Positions 1 to 12,219 of a stretch of DNA of 64,000 bases are shown here, piece after piece (within the stretch, counting starts at the first letter, position 1; every line of letters begins with the position of its first letter). The notes below the pieces were generated by a model, which saw only the letters and a program-made list of their open reading frames with translations, did no database searches and was not told the DNA's origin. Position numbers and translations under genes: made by a program. Origin of the DNA: Cannabis sativa (Eukaryota; Streptophyta; Magnoliopsida; Rosales; Cannabaceae); contig NC_083604.1 of NCBI RefSeq assembly GCF_029168945.1, forward strand, positions 44,325,686 through 44,389,685, given 5' to 3'.

Positions 1-3000
1 ATCTTAATAATAAAGCTCATTATTTAAAAAAGAGTTGTATTTTCTTTGATTCTCTTTATTTAATCTATTTATTTTAAATATATATTTATTAAAATTTCCA
101 ATTTAGAATGAAAAATTCTAAATATAATTTTTAATTTAATATTTATAAATTTTACTTAGATGGATATGAAAATAACAAGAATTATTTCCATCTTAGTAAT
201 AATTTCCAATAAATATTTAATTTAAGTTGTTACAAAATTAATTTAAATTAATTTACAACTCAAATTTGATTTTCTATAAATATATATTGCATTTCGAAAA
301 ATTAAAGTATTTAAGAATACAATTTTTGAAAAAATGCATATTAAAATAAACAATAAATCCTGGAAAAATTATTCTAATTTAATGTTGGCCCAAAATTAAT
401 TAATAAAATTAATTTACAACAAAAAATATCATTTTCCTATTTAATTAAATAGATATAAGAAAAATTCAAATATTTAAGTATGATGATGAAAATCAACTTA
501 AATATTAATTTTCTATTTAATTAAATACACTAGAAAAATACTTCAAGCAAAAATATCACATATCTAGATTTTCCTTTGACTAATTAATTCAATTTCTAAT
601 AATATATTTTAATTCATTTATTTTAAATTAATCAGTTAATGAAAAAATTATTGATTTAAGTTGATCCAAGAATTAATTAAAATAAATAATTAATTTACAA
701 CTTAATCTATTTTTCAAATAAAATTTGACATTCCACATTTAAGAAATGCAATTTCGAAATTTGATTAATAAAATAAAGAAAAAATATATTTTGAAAATTA
801 TTTAAATTTAGTTGAAAAAATAAATTTCAACTAAAAATAATTTTCTATTTAATTAAATGTCATGAAAAAGAAATATTTAAGTATGATGATAAAAATTAAC
901 TTAGATATTTAATTTTCAAATTAATTAAATGTATTAAATTCAAGAAATAAATAATTAAGTGTAGAGAAGGCTTAATTATTAATTTCTAGTTTAATACTAG
1001 GAAAAATATACTTTAAATAAATTGTACCAAAATTAATTATATAAATAATTAATTTCACAATGTATAATATTTTCCTATTTAATATTAGAAATAATAAGTA
1101 GTCTAGAAATAACTATTTAGAAAATATCTTATTTGACTAAGTATCTTTTCTACAAAATTTGAAAAAATATCTAATTTAAGTTGTATTAGAAAAAATCTAG
1201 AACTTAAATATTTTCAAATTTAAATTTAATTAAATATCAAAAATTAAGTTGTAACCACTTAATTAAAAAATATTCCATTTTAAGTTAATATTCGAAAAGA
1301 TATTAACTTAAAAAATATCTAAAGAATCTTAATAACCAATGCCTAAAATTCCTCAACTTAATTTTGAAATTTTAAATCCAAAAGATATTCAGATTTAAGT
1401 TGGTTAGTTGTAGATAACTAAATATCAACTTAAATAGGAATATTTAATGAAAAATTTAAATTAAGCTTCAGAAAGAATCTAGATGGTTATAATTATATAT
1501 TTAATTAAATACAAGAAAATACACATAGTTTAGCTTAGAATAAAAAATTCTTTAAACTATGTTTTTCTTAAATTAATTTCAAAATAAATGAAATTAATTA
1601 TGTTGCTAATCAATTTTATTAGGTTAAACTAGTTTAATTAACCTAGTACAGTTATTCAAATCAAGCAAATGGGCCTTCACAATTGGGGTAGTTCATGTGA
1701 GGGAGTGCTGGGTTCAGTATGTCGTACCCACTTCTATGGCTCCCAACTCTCACACAAGGCCCAAAAGAGAGGAATTTAACCTTAATAAGAACAACTGTTA
1801 TTAATTGAATAGGCCCAAAAACTAAATGGGCCTAAATAAATTCTATCAAGAACTATGATAATTTATTTTAGCAACAGCAACCTATATGCATCTATAATAA
1901 AATTAAACACATAGGCTCACGCAGGCACACTTTGGATGGGTTCTATCATGTTGCTAGGTCATACACAGATGAAAGAAGATTGTAAATATACCTGTTACAA
2001 ATTATTAACTTGACCAAGGGAGCCATCAGATCATTAGATCTGGCAAAAAGTAACCATGGCTATTTGCAATCAAGTAATAATAGGTTTTGAAAACTTACAC
2101 ATAAACTAAAACACAAACTCCTGCAACAAGGTTAGCTGGATAGTTGGATGTAGGATTTATTTAATTTTAAATTAAATATTTAATTTCGAAATTAATTAAT
2201 TAAATAAAAAATAATAATTTTCAAAAATTTAAATAAAATATTTCAAAAATTCGAAAATTTAAAAATAATTTAAATTTAAAATTAAACCTACAATTTTGAA
2301 AAATTAGGTTTCAACCAACCTAAATATTATTTCAAAATTTGCTAACTACTTTTAAAATTTAAATGTTATTTTATAAATAAAAATTAAATAAAAAATTAGA
2401 AAAGATAAATGAATATCTTTTTCAGATTTTAAATGTAATTTAAATAAATAAAATAACAAAATTTAAAAGTTAGCAAAATATCTTACATTTATTTAAAATT
2501 ACATGATTATAGTTATCTTATTTTAAATTTAAATAAGGTCAAATTATTTGAAAAAATTTAAATTTAAAATATATAAAATCTGACCTTAAATTTAAAAATA
2601 AGATAAGATATAATCAAATTTAAAAATAAGATAGATTATTAAGCAAATAAGATAGATACTAACTATTTTAAATTCAAATTACACTAATATCTTGAATTAA
2701 TATTTAAAAAATATTAAATTAATTCATAATGATAATTAGAATTGAATTAGGAATAGTAATAGTATAAATATAGAACTATACAAAAAATCGGAAGTTAATT
2801 CCATGAAAAAGCATGAAAAATCGAAGAAAAACGAAAAAATTGTGAGCTGTACGGACAGTTTTCGCGATCGCAGGAAAATTTCAGCACAGCTCCGATTTTT
2901 TCGAATCTTCAAAAAATCATAACTAATTCAAATTAAATCGAAATTGAGTTCTGTAAAAAAGTAACTTGCTTAATTTTTTCCATACTATCCAATAAAAATA

Positions 3001-3165
3001 ATTCCAGAAATAGAATCGCAATTATTTTTCACGAAAATTTACAAACATCAATCAATCATCAAATAACACTCAATACAACATGATACCATCCAAAAATAAA
3101 CAAACAATCGTTTTAAAGTCCAAATTTCTTGCAAGTAAATCAATTACCATGGCACTGAGGCCAGT
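1..3165 (-). mobile_element. AT-rich leader of a Copia-type element cut by the window edge
   Basis: This stretch is the untranslated leader of a minus-strand LTR element whose 5' LTR lies just to its right. It aligns by eye along almost its whole length with 15,428-18,534, the leader of the complete copy further right, including the GC-richer island at 1,670-1,763 and a conserved block around 2,780-2,920 with the core TTTTCGCGATCGCAGG. A primer-binding-like site lies at 3,151-3,163, next to the LTR. There is no open reading frame of note. The gag gene expected in this family would lie to the left, outside the window. The large AT-rich non-coding leader is a family property, not random intergenic DNA. 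Confidence 0.8.
1670..1763 (-). other. Conserved stem-forming island in the leader (copy 1)
   Basis: A 94-nt GC-richer island in an otherwise very AT-rich leader. Its ends are the inverted repeat TGGGCCTT (1,670-1,677) and AAGGCCCA (1,756-1,763). Inside, GTGAG..AGT..TGGG (from 1,697) can pair with CCCAACTCTCAC (1,742-1,753), with small bulges. GGGT/ACCC around 1,710-1,729 offers an alternative inner hairpin. The copy at 17,000-17,093 differs at one base, while flanking leader sequence differs by many indels. A structured RNA role such as packaging or dimerisation is inference. Confidence 0.5.
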
Positions 3166-5062
3166 TGTTGGAATTTATTTTACCAGGATCTTAGATCTAC
3201 TCACAAGTATGTTTATTAACACCTTAAATATGAACTTTCTAAAACGATGAAATAAACACCTATAAAGTTTAGGAAACCTTACATTGGGTGCAGCGGAATA
3301 ATATGACTCCTTCCGTTCAGATATCTAGCCCTTCATTCCTTTCTGTAGCAGAGCATTATCAATATCTGAACCTGGATCTCTTTCTCTGAATCTTTGATGC
3401 TGAATCCTCCTTCTACTGAATGTCTTTCTTCACGATCTTCCTCACTATGATTGAGGTATCACTTGCTGTGTGTGGGCACTACTCATACACTAAGATTTTT
3501 GAAATTGAAGGAAGAAGAAAGAGAGAGTGGGTTCGACCAAAGATAGGGAGAGAGAAGGCTCAGGTTTTTCTCTGAAGGAAAAATAGAAAATTTAAGTGTA
3601 ATTTTCCTGAAGCCTTCACTATCTATTTATAGCATTCCACTAGGGTTAGGGTTGAATTATTTGGCATTAAAATAATGAAAATATCAGTTTAAATTTCCTA
3701 CAAAAGTGACAGGCCCTATACTAGTGGATTTGGGCCTCACTTTTTGCAATTTTGCAGTTATACCTTTTCTGCATCTGATTTTCTCAAAAACGCCAATTTT
3801 CTAATTCAACCATTGAAATGCCAATTCTAACTATTTAATAACTATAAATAATTATTAAATAATATTGTCATTTATCATATTTATTAATTGAACCATACAA
3901 AGTATCATAATTAACAAATATGCCCCTATAAACTCTTTCTTTACAATTTCACCCTTACTTAGTGAAAAATTCACAAATAGACATAGTCTAATTTGAGAAT
4001 TATAATTGATTAATCAAAACCAATTATATGAGTCTTACAAGCAATATTATCTCAACTAGTGCAGGGACCATGGGTCTATATAACCGAGCTTCCAATAAGT
4101 AGATCAAGAATTTTGCACTAAAATTCACTAACTTATTAATTCTTCGTTGAATCCACGCATAGAACTTAGAATTGCACTCTCAGTATATAGAATGCTCTAT
4201 ATGTTCCACCATATAGACACATCATTAGTTATCTATTGTTATAATCCTAATGTGATCAATGATCCTGTATATGAATGATCTACATTGTAAAGGGATTAAA
4301 TTACCGTTACACCCTACAATGTATTTTATCCTTAAAACACCTGACCCCGTATAAATGATATTTCAGCTTATGTGAAATGAGTACTCCACCATTTATGTTC
4401 GTTTGGTCAAGCTCGAAGGAGATCATCCTTTGCTTACTATTCGCCAGATAGAAGCTATAGATTCCATGTTTATGATAGCGCTCCCACTCAATTGCACTAC
4501 CGTGTTCCCAAAATGTACGTATCACCCTGACCTAAAAGTAGGCTTAACTAACAAATCAAAGAACACGAATAGCCTTTCAAGATTGAGCCTAATCATAACA
4601 GGATTAAGAACATTTGATCTAGGATCAACTTGGCGATATTGACTTGAATAGATATTACGGTAAGTTTAATAAATCTAAGTCAAAGTTCAATATCGGTCCC
4701 TTCCGATGCATACTCCATGCATCCAACCTGAGCTTTACTTTAACCAATGCTCTGGAAAGAACATAGCATTTCTCCAAATGCAAGTAAACTCTTGTTGTAG
4801 ATTATCATATCAGTAAAATCCTATGTCTAATAAATCTAGGAAACTTTATTCACATAGCCATGTTTACTTTCTAATGTGTTGACGGCACAATAAACAGGAT
4901 CAAGTATGTGAAAAGGGTTTCAGATGAATTTATACATTATGTACATATAATCATGAAATAAATCATGTGAACCATGTAACATTAAATGTTATTTCTGATC
5001 TATATTAATAAGTAAATCTGATTATATTGAAATGAGTTTTATTTAGGGCATAAAACGCAACA
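3166..5062 (-). repeat. 5' LTR (about 1.9 kb) of the edge-truncated Copia-type element
   Basis: The LTR begins on the plus strand with TGTTGGAATTTATTTTACC and ends with GGGCATAAAACGCAACA, so it reads 5'-TG...CA-3' on the minus strand. It is homologous to the LTRs at 10,314-12,205, 18,535-20,424, 21,692-23,581, 33,846-37,684, 35,437-37,388 and 55,234-57,057. A TATA-like box (CTATAAATAG on the minus strand) is at 3,623-3,632, upstream of a GA-rich leader segment. The right end has a small duplication of the terminal motif (ACCCAACA again at 5,067-5,074). The open frames inside are incidental. The target-site duplication cannot be checked because the other end is outside the window. Confidence 0.85.
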
Positions 5063-5402
5063 GAAAACCCAACACATGTCCATACCCACCACATACCCTA
5101 TAAATACCCTTCTATTTTCATACGAAGGGGGATAACAACCTAGATATCTGAAACCCTATTGTTACTCCAAACTTTCATCTTCTTCAAGAGAAACATAGAG
5201 CATAGAGTTAGGGTTTCCTGCAAAACTATTTTAACATTAATACGCCCTTAGAGGCTAATTTAATGACTCGTGAACTAAGGTTAATTAACAATTGTACAAC
5301 GTAAAATATCCATCTCATTTATTTCTAAGTTTTATTATTTCTTTAGCTCCCAAATATTCAGTGTTTGATAATCTCGGTAAACATCGACATTTAATATTTA
5401 TA
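5063..5402 (+). other. LTR-tail-like remnant, no gene
   Basis: No coding sequence. The segment has a TATA-like box (CTATAAATACCC, about 5,098-5,109) followed by a 5'-UTR-like stretch. Near 5,301-5,400 it has a tail (ACGTAAAATATCC ... CTCGGTAAACATCG) that resembles the tail after the CACTA insertion at 30,475-30,550 (CCACGTAAAACTATG ... CTCGATAAACAG). Both look like the promoter-to-end part of LTRs of large Ty3/Gypsy elements. The assignment is tentative. Confidence 0.3.
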
Positions 5403-5834
5403 AATATTACTCTGGGAGTGCAGTAGTGGTTTCTGATAAAGTGTAAAAGCCTATCTGGAATCACTAGCTCTACCAGTAAGGCTGAATAATAAGGATGCTG
5501 AAAAAGTAATTTGGGAATTATTTAGACTCAGGAATGTTTGATACAAACTTTGGTACTATTTCCAAACATCATGAATAATTACTAGTGTGACTCGGTGTTG
5601 AGACAGATGTAATTGCCCAACAGTATAGAATCTTGTACCCTAAGAGGAGTAAAGCATATAGATGGGGACTTTAAAAAATCATGTATTTTGTGACTAAAGA
5701 AAATGTAATGGTGGGGTTCAACCTATCAGATCCTATTACATAGTTTATGCCAAATACTACATATGATCAAAACATCAAGTATCTGATATTACATTGAAAT
5801 ACACTTTAGTTTTATATTAGTGCAAGTGGGAGTA
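5403..5834 (+). mobile_element. 3' internal tail of a truncated Copia-type element, with polypurine tract
   Basis: From ATTACTCTGGGAG onward this matches 54,804-55,233, the 3' internal tail of the element ending at 57,057. It ends in the polypurine tract GCAAGTGGGAGTA just before the LTR at 5,835. There is no intact frame. The homologous tail is also present in inverse orientation beside the LTR at 12,205. The rest of this copy's internal region is missing; the junction at about 5,403 is abrupt. Confidence 0.65.
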
Positions 5835-7060
5835 TGTTGGGATTTTATGCCCTAAGTAAAACCTAATTCAATATAATCATATTTACTTTCAATAAAGATC
5901 AGAAATCATACCATGACCTAGTCATAACCTTTGTTCACGTGTTTTACACACGATTATGGATTTAATATATAAGTTTTATTAAATCTCAAACATATAGTCA
6001 TTCACAATTATAATGATGTCATCACAATAGAAAGTAACTGTGATTATATGTTTCAAATTATTTAGTCCCAAGATTTATCAGTGCATAGGATTTATACTAA
6101 CATGATAATCAACGATGGGGTTTACAATCACATGGATAAGTGGAATGTCTTTTTTAGAGCGTTAGTAAAGTAGACTAACATCGAAATGTATTGGCTATGC
6201 ATTAGACTAGATTAATATTTACAGCAAAGAGATATTGTAAACTTACCAAAATATCTTTTCTAGGTAAATCTCTAATAGCTGATCTTAGATCAATGATCTT
6301 AATCCTGAGATAATTAGATTCTACCTTAACTGTGTCATTCTCATTCTTTGAGCTGTTTGTTCGAAGCCTACCTGTAGGTTTGTCTCAATACTTATATCTT
6401 AGGAGCAGAGAAGTATAATTGAGTGGGAGTACTAGTCATATATATGGAATCTATAGCTTCTCTATAAGTACATAGAAGTGAAATGATGGTTTCCTTAGAG
6501 CTTTTCTAAACGCATTTAAATGATTAAAGCCTTATTAATGATAATTATATTAGTTTCTTGAAATATCATTTACAAGTAGCTAAATGTTTTAAGGATAAAA
6601 TACATTGAAAGGTAAAAGAGTAATTTAATCCCTATTCAATGTAGACTATCTATAGAGGATTATTGACTATTTAGATTGAAATAATGGATAACTTATACAA
6701 TATCTATTCTTGGAGAATTGAGCGCTTTATGTAATCAAGAGTATAATTCTGAATCTATAGTGGAGTCAGGATGAATTAAAAAGATAAGGAATTTAATCAT
6801 TAAATTTTAGAACTACTTATTGGGAGCTTGATTATATAGGTCCATGGCCCCCACACTATGTGAGATAATGTTGCGTTATAGACTCAATCAACTGGTTTTG
6901 ATTAATCAATTAGAATTCTAAATGAGAATAGGACTTATTTATGAATTCAATTGGTCTTATTTACAATTTTAGATAATTTTGGACTCATTCTAACTCAACT
7001 TTGAATAATATTAATTTGCAGTTGCCATTTATCATTTTGAACTATATTTTTTATATATAC
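5835..7060 (+). repeat. Truncated plus-strand LTR of the same Copia-type family
   Basis: Starts TGTTGGGATTTTATGCCCTA directly after a polypurine tract, so this is the 5' portion of a 3' LTR. It can be followed through the shared blocks (GAGTGGGAG near 6,421, GGAATCTATAGC near 6,446, ATTGAGCG near 6,717) but loses similarity near 7,050-7,070. The promoter/UTR third and the CAACA end are missing. It is more diverged than the other copies and was probably cut by a deletion that also removed the end of the neighbouring chromovirus LTR. Confidence 0.7.
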
Positions 7061-7109
7061 TTTGAGCAAGGAACATTTTTCAAAACATTATATTGATTTC
7101 AACTGCATT

Positions 7110-9131
7110 TCTCTCTTCCTGATCAAAAGAATTTTTAAAAATTACGATATTTAATAATATTAATAAACCTGTAGGGATTTCAATATATGACAATAAATCA
7201 ATATTTATTTAAAACTGCATATACTATATGACATTGAACTATATATACATTTAAAATAATATTTACACACATGTTGCACAACGACTACAAAATAAGGCCC
7301 ATGTTGTCGAGAGATCAAACTCTCTAAGTCGCACAATCTCGACATTTACAATCATCCCCTAAGCTCTGGACTCACTATTGTTCAGCTTTAGCCTTTCCTT
7401 TTCCTACACAAGAAAGTAATATCTGTGAGTAAACAGACTCAGTAAGAAAAGCATGTAACATACAATATATTATCAACTTGTATCTCGGTGTCCATACACC
7501 TATCCACAAAGGCTTAACAGATGAGTAAGAACATTCTTTAACTAAGGCATGACCACTGTACAACATGCACTACGTACCGATACTGTACTAGTGTTGGTAG
7601 GGTTTGCACCATACCTCAAGTACCACTAAGTGTTGTACCACATACACTACAGTACTTATCTGTACTACTATTGGTAACACTGTATTGTACTCATTGAACA
7701 TCATACACTATACAAATGTACTTAGAACCCCTACCGTACTAGTGTTGGTAGCATACGAATCTAAAATAGCACGCATATATTACACATACACTTATTCATC
7801 TATAAATACATTTTATGCTAGTCTTTTCTCATTTCTGAATTCAAGTGTGCTGGTCGACTTGAACAAAAAAACAAGTGCTGAATGGATGCCCTATGTCACA
7901 TTCACATAAATGGGTAAACAACTTGTTAAAACCTTTTTTGGGGGCCTAAACTCAAACTTAAAAGCTTCCCTATCGATAAATAGCATAACAATACCCTAAA
8001 TATAGAGGAAACACAAAAACTACGGTGCTGAAAATGGCCTAAACTGGTAAATTAGATTTTTGGGATCCTACCCAATGAAATAGTTAACTTGTTCTACCTA
8101 TAGAATTGGCTAACCGGTTCTACCTGTACAACCGGCTGACTGGTTCATAGCAAAAATCTCAAAAACCTTCATAACTCACCCAAATCAAACCCAAACTCCA
8201 CCAAACTTTCAAGAATACCTATAAAAGCACCCAACTAAAGAATTCAAGCAATAATTGCAACAATTAATCACAAAAACCAAATCCACCATGGTTGAGCTAA
8301 TTTTGAGTTCCTTGAACTCAAACTTGCTCAACACAAGAGTCAATCTTCAAAACAACCTCAAACCAACTCTGAACAACGTAAACTAAACCCAAAAATGACC
8401 CTAAAAAATTGAAGGTTCGGACAGAATTGAAAACCCCAAATTAGAGACTTCAACTTAAACAAAAACTCACAAGAACTTAGAGGAATAGTGTTAGAGGCTT
8501 ACGTTAGCTTGAGCTACCTCAAACCCTTGAAGAAAACTTAAAAGCTGCAATAATTAGGGATAGTTTCCTCTTGTTTTGCTAGGGCCAAAGGAGAGAGAGA
8601 GCAAGATAGAATTTGGTCTTTAAATTTTGTCTTTTCTTTCTATTCCTAAACTAAAAAATTAACGCTAAGTTTAATATTAAAAACCATCTAAAAAACAATA
8701 ATTCCACTAAAGGACAAATCTCACCAAAGTGGCAAAATTACAATTCTGCCCTTGCTTCCAACTTAAGTAATCTAAAGGCCTAGGTGTAAAATAGTCAAAT
8801 ACCACCACCCCGCCTAAACCCAACATTCACAATATCTAATATGTTTTTCCCACTAAGAATCAGGTTCTAAACTTATCCATGAGACTTTAATGGTCATCCA
8901 TCACATTTTCTATTGTCGCCAAGCAAAAATTATTAAAATTGCATAATTTATGTTCAGCATAAATAATTCCCTTATAGTTTAATAAAATCTCTGAATTGAG
9001 AAATTATAACTCTAATGCCAATTTCTAAAAATGGGGTCCACAATAAATATAAAATCATATACGTTTATAAAAAGTCAATAATTAACGTTAATTACCTTTA
9101 CTAATCAATAATCTAACATGCGGTCATTACA
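7110..9131 (-). repeat. Decayed Tekay-type (Ty3/Gypsy) LTR, 3' end missing
   Basis: On the minus strand it starts TGTAATGACCGCATG (plus-strand end at 9,131) and parallels the chromovirus LTR at 38,655: the same AATTAAC block, a CT-rich promoter/UTR segment (about 8,570-8,640), palindrome remnants (8,112-8,145), a GGCATCCAT block (about 7,888), and the conserved short frame ending at 7,375-7,404. Similarity continues to about 7,110, where the GGGATCC-to-TTACA tail is lost. No polypurine tract or primer site flanks it. It is considerably more diverged than the LTR pair at 38,655/47,897. Confidence 0.7.
7375..7404 (-). other. Conserved GKGKAKAEQ-stop micro-frame in LTR (copy 1)
   Basis: The minus strand reads GKGKAKAEQ then TAG. 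It follows a splice-acceptor-like TTTCTTGTGTAG with an upstream pyrimidine stretch. The same peptide, with mostly synonymous differences, is at 40,389-40,421, 49,630-49,662 and (as GKGKALADQP) 63,383-63,415. In this copy the unspliced frame stays open upstream for about 60 codons. Whether it is translated is unknown. Confidence 0.4.
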
Positions 9132-10308
9132 ATGTCGATTAGGGTTCAATGCGCCTTCAACCCTCACTTCTCGAAGGAGGAAGTGCTTGAAGCCTATTGG
9201 ACACCCAACTTAGTTTTTACCATTAGTTTTGAGCGTGAAGCCCTCGCTTGAATTCAAGTGCAACTTTAGCCTTCCCTTGTTGAAGTCGAGAGTCCATTGT
9301 ATAATTCAACCCGACCCCCAAAAAAAGTGCAGCTAATACACTCTCAGCTTTGTGTAACTAGAAGCCTTTCGTGTTTCCCGGTGCTCTCTCCCCATTGTTC
9401 GGGAAAAGCCCATCACAGATGGCTCTAGATAGAGAGAATGTGATTAAAGTGTCAGCGCAAACCTGACTATACCTCGCTGAAAGGAGCCCAGTTAACACTT
9501 GGATGCATGACCAAATCTTGCCATCATTGACCTAAGTAATGCATCATTACCACGAGCTATGTTTAAACAAATGGTCAAGAATTCGGAGGCATCCAGGCTT
9601 CTTAGCTCATTTGGAGGGTGTTATGCCTAGCTGTGTATATCCCCAAAAACATACAATGCATCATATTCGCTTACTTTGTCGGGGGACTTAGCGCACGATG
9701 CATATTAAACGAAAAATGGAATGCATTTTGAACAAAAATTCCCAAAGGAAAGACATGCTTGAATTCCTTTCTGGATTTAAAAGTTAGTGTAAACATCGGT
9801 GTGAGATACGTTTTTAGCCAAATTTCCTGAAAGGGAAAATTTGCCTAGATTCCTTCTCAATGATTTTTGTGGATTGCCTAAGGTTAAATTCGTGTGCACA
9901 GGAAGGTCCTGTCTGCATCTCTATGCATTTTTAGCCCTGTCTTAATGACAAGACATTGCATAAAATTCATGATGTGTGACGCTTACCTCCAGGTTTGAGT
10001 GTGGCCCCGAGAGATTGAAATATTTATTAGGAAGGTTTGAGATGACAAAATCTACTTGAGTGTTATCGTGGTTTTAGCCCAATCCATGGACAAGGGACGA
10101 CGCTTGGAATCTAAAACATTTGTTAGTCATTTCTCCCAAAACTTGACTTCACAAAGAGTAGGAGTCAGGGAAAGCTTGACACTCAAAATCTCACCCTTCT
10201 GCAAAGAAAACCATCACTGACTAGCACTCCGTGAGCAACATCCTAAAAAAAGTAATTAACTATCAAAGACATCCAAAAAATGCTATGACTGAGAAACTAT
10301 TTAATGAT
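9132..10308. other. No gene recognised; diverged repeat-like DNA
   Basis: Moderate-GC sequence with no open frame above background and no recognised protein remnant. It continues after the retrotransposon at 20,430, since the target duplication CTAAG marks the pre-insertion join. It may be part of the old element represented by the coiled-coil pseudogene at 20.7-21.7 kb. Confidence 0.4.
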
Positions 10309-10313
10309 CTAAG

Positions 10314-12205
10314 TGTTGGAATATTTATTTTACTAGGATCTTAGATCTACTCACAAGTATGTTGTTTAAACACCCTAAATATGAACTTTCTAAAACGATA
10401 AATTAAACACATATAAAGTTAAGAAAACCTTACATTGATGCAGCGGAATTAATGTCTCCTTCCACTCAGATCTCTAACCCTTGTATCCTTTCTGTAGCAG
10501 AGTATAATCAAGATCTGAGCCCGAATGTCCTTCTTCTTCAAGTTTGATCCTTCACAGTCTTCCAATCTATGATTGAGTTACTCCTTGCTGTGTGTGGGCA
10601 CTTACTCTCTCACTAGGGTCACGAAATTGATGAAGGAGAAAAGAGAAAGGGATTTCTGCCAGGTATAGAAAGTGGGGAAGGCTCAGTTTTTCTGAAGAGA
10701 GAAATTTCTGTTAGAAGATGATATTCAAAGATGTGTATTTGACTGAGCCATCACTTTCTATTTATAGGCAACTACTAGGTTTAGGTTAGGAATTATTTGG
10801 CATTAAAATAAAGAAATTATTAATTTGAAATCCCACAATAAGTGGCCGGCCATGGTGTTATAATGGGCCTCACTTGATTTTGCAGTTTTATCAAATTTTA
10901 TCTCTATTTTCTCAAAAACGCCAATTTTCTAATTCTTACCTTTTAAATGCCAAAACTAATTATTTAATAACTAAAATAGATTATTAAATAATATTGTCAT
11001 TTAATTTAATTATTAATTAGACATATAAAGTCCATTAATAAATAAATAAACCTAGAAACTCTTTTCTTTACAATTTCACCCCTGCTTAGTGAAAATTCAT
11101 AAAATTAGACATAGTCTAACTATAGAATTATAATTGATCAATCACGAATCAATTAATGAGTCTTACAAGCAGAATGTTCTCAACTAGAATGGGGACCATG
11201 GATCTATATGCTGAGCTTCTGATAAGGGAACCAAATTTACCAAGTAAATTCCTACTTATTAATTCTTCGTTGAATCCACTCTTAGAACTTAGAATTGCAC
11301 TCTCAAACTTATATAGAGCATATTGTATGTTCCACGATATCAATATACTATCTCATTTAACCATTGTTATAATCTTATTGTGATTTAAAGATCCTCTATA
11401 TAGATGATCTACATCGAGATGGGATTTCTTTACCGTTCTCACCCCTCAATGTATTTTGCCCCTTAAAACACTTAGCTACCTGTAAATGGTGTTTAGTGAT
11501 CTAATAATTAGTCAGTTAAACAAGAGCTCATCCATTTACTTCTATTTGCTAAGCTCGAAGGGAATCATCACTTGACTTCTATAAACCAGTAGAAGCTATA
11601 GATTCCATATTTATGTTCAGCACTCCCACTCAATCATACTATCATGTTCCCAAAATATACGTATCACCCTGACCCAAAAGTAGGCTTAACTAATAAATCT
11701 AAGAACATGAATAGCACTCCTGAGTTGAGCCTAAGCACATCAGGATTTAGATTCTTTTAATCTTAAGATCAACTACTGATATTGACTTGGAAAGATATGT
11801 ATAACGGTAAGTTTGTAATATCTTAACTTAGTTGCAATATCGGTCCAGTCCAATGTATACTCCATACATTCGAAACTAGTATACTTTACTAATGTCCTGG
11901 AAAGAACATAACACTTACTCCAAGTGTAAGTACACATCATCGCTGATTATCACATTAGTGTAAATCCAATAACACTGATGAAACAGGGACCAAGTCTTTT
12001 GATTCATATGATCACAATCACATTCCACTGTGTTGACGATACTGTAATTGTGAATAAACATATGATCTGGATTTAACTGATTTTGTGTGTGAACATATTA
12101 AACCATTAGCATGTCAAATTCATGCAAACATCAATCACTTCTAATTTCTTATATTGATAACTAATCAGATTGTAAAGAGTTTTATTTAGGGCATAAAACC
12201 CAACA
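10314..12205 (-). repeat. 3' LTR of the gag-only element
   Basis: 1,892 bp, reading TGTTGGAATATTTATTTTAC ... GGGCATAAAACCCAACA on the plus strand. It is nearly identical to the LTR at 18,535-20,424 apart from scattered single-base and one- or two-base indel differences. A minus-strand TATA-like box is at 10,759-10,768. The small mirrored open frames near 11,149-11,383 recur at the same place in the other LTR and follow from the identity; they are not evidence of a gene. Confidence 0.92.
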
Positions 12206-12219
12206 AACTCCCACTTGCA
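12206..12219 (-). other. Polypurine tract beside the 3' LTR
   Basis: The minus strand reads GTGCAAGTGGGAGTTT up to the LTR start. The same tract precedes the LTRs at 5,835 and 55,234. It primes plus-strand DNA synthesis in LTR retrotransposons, and its location fixes the element's orientation. Confidence 0.85.

Noticed and set aside
4307..4642. Two open frames on opposite strands near 4.4 kb
   Set aside because: They lie inside an LTR and are not conserved as frames in sibling LTRs.
7604..7909. 101-residue open frame on the plus strand
   Set aside because: It runs antisense through a decayed Tekay-type LTR and shows low-complexity Tyr/Thr-rich composition, with no similarity to known proteins.
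11149..11383. Overlapping open frames on both strands, repeated at 19,368-19,602
   Set aside because: They lie inside the two LTRs of one element and recur because the LTRs are nearly identical. They mirror each other on opposite strands and have no recognisable protein similarity.
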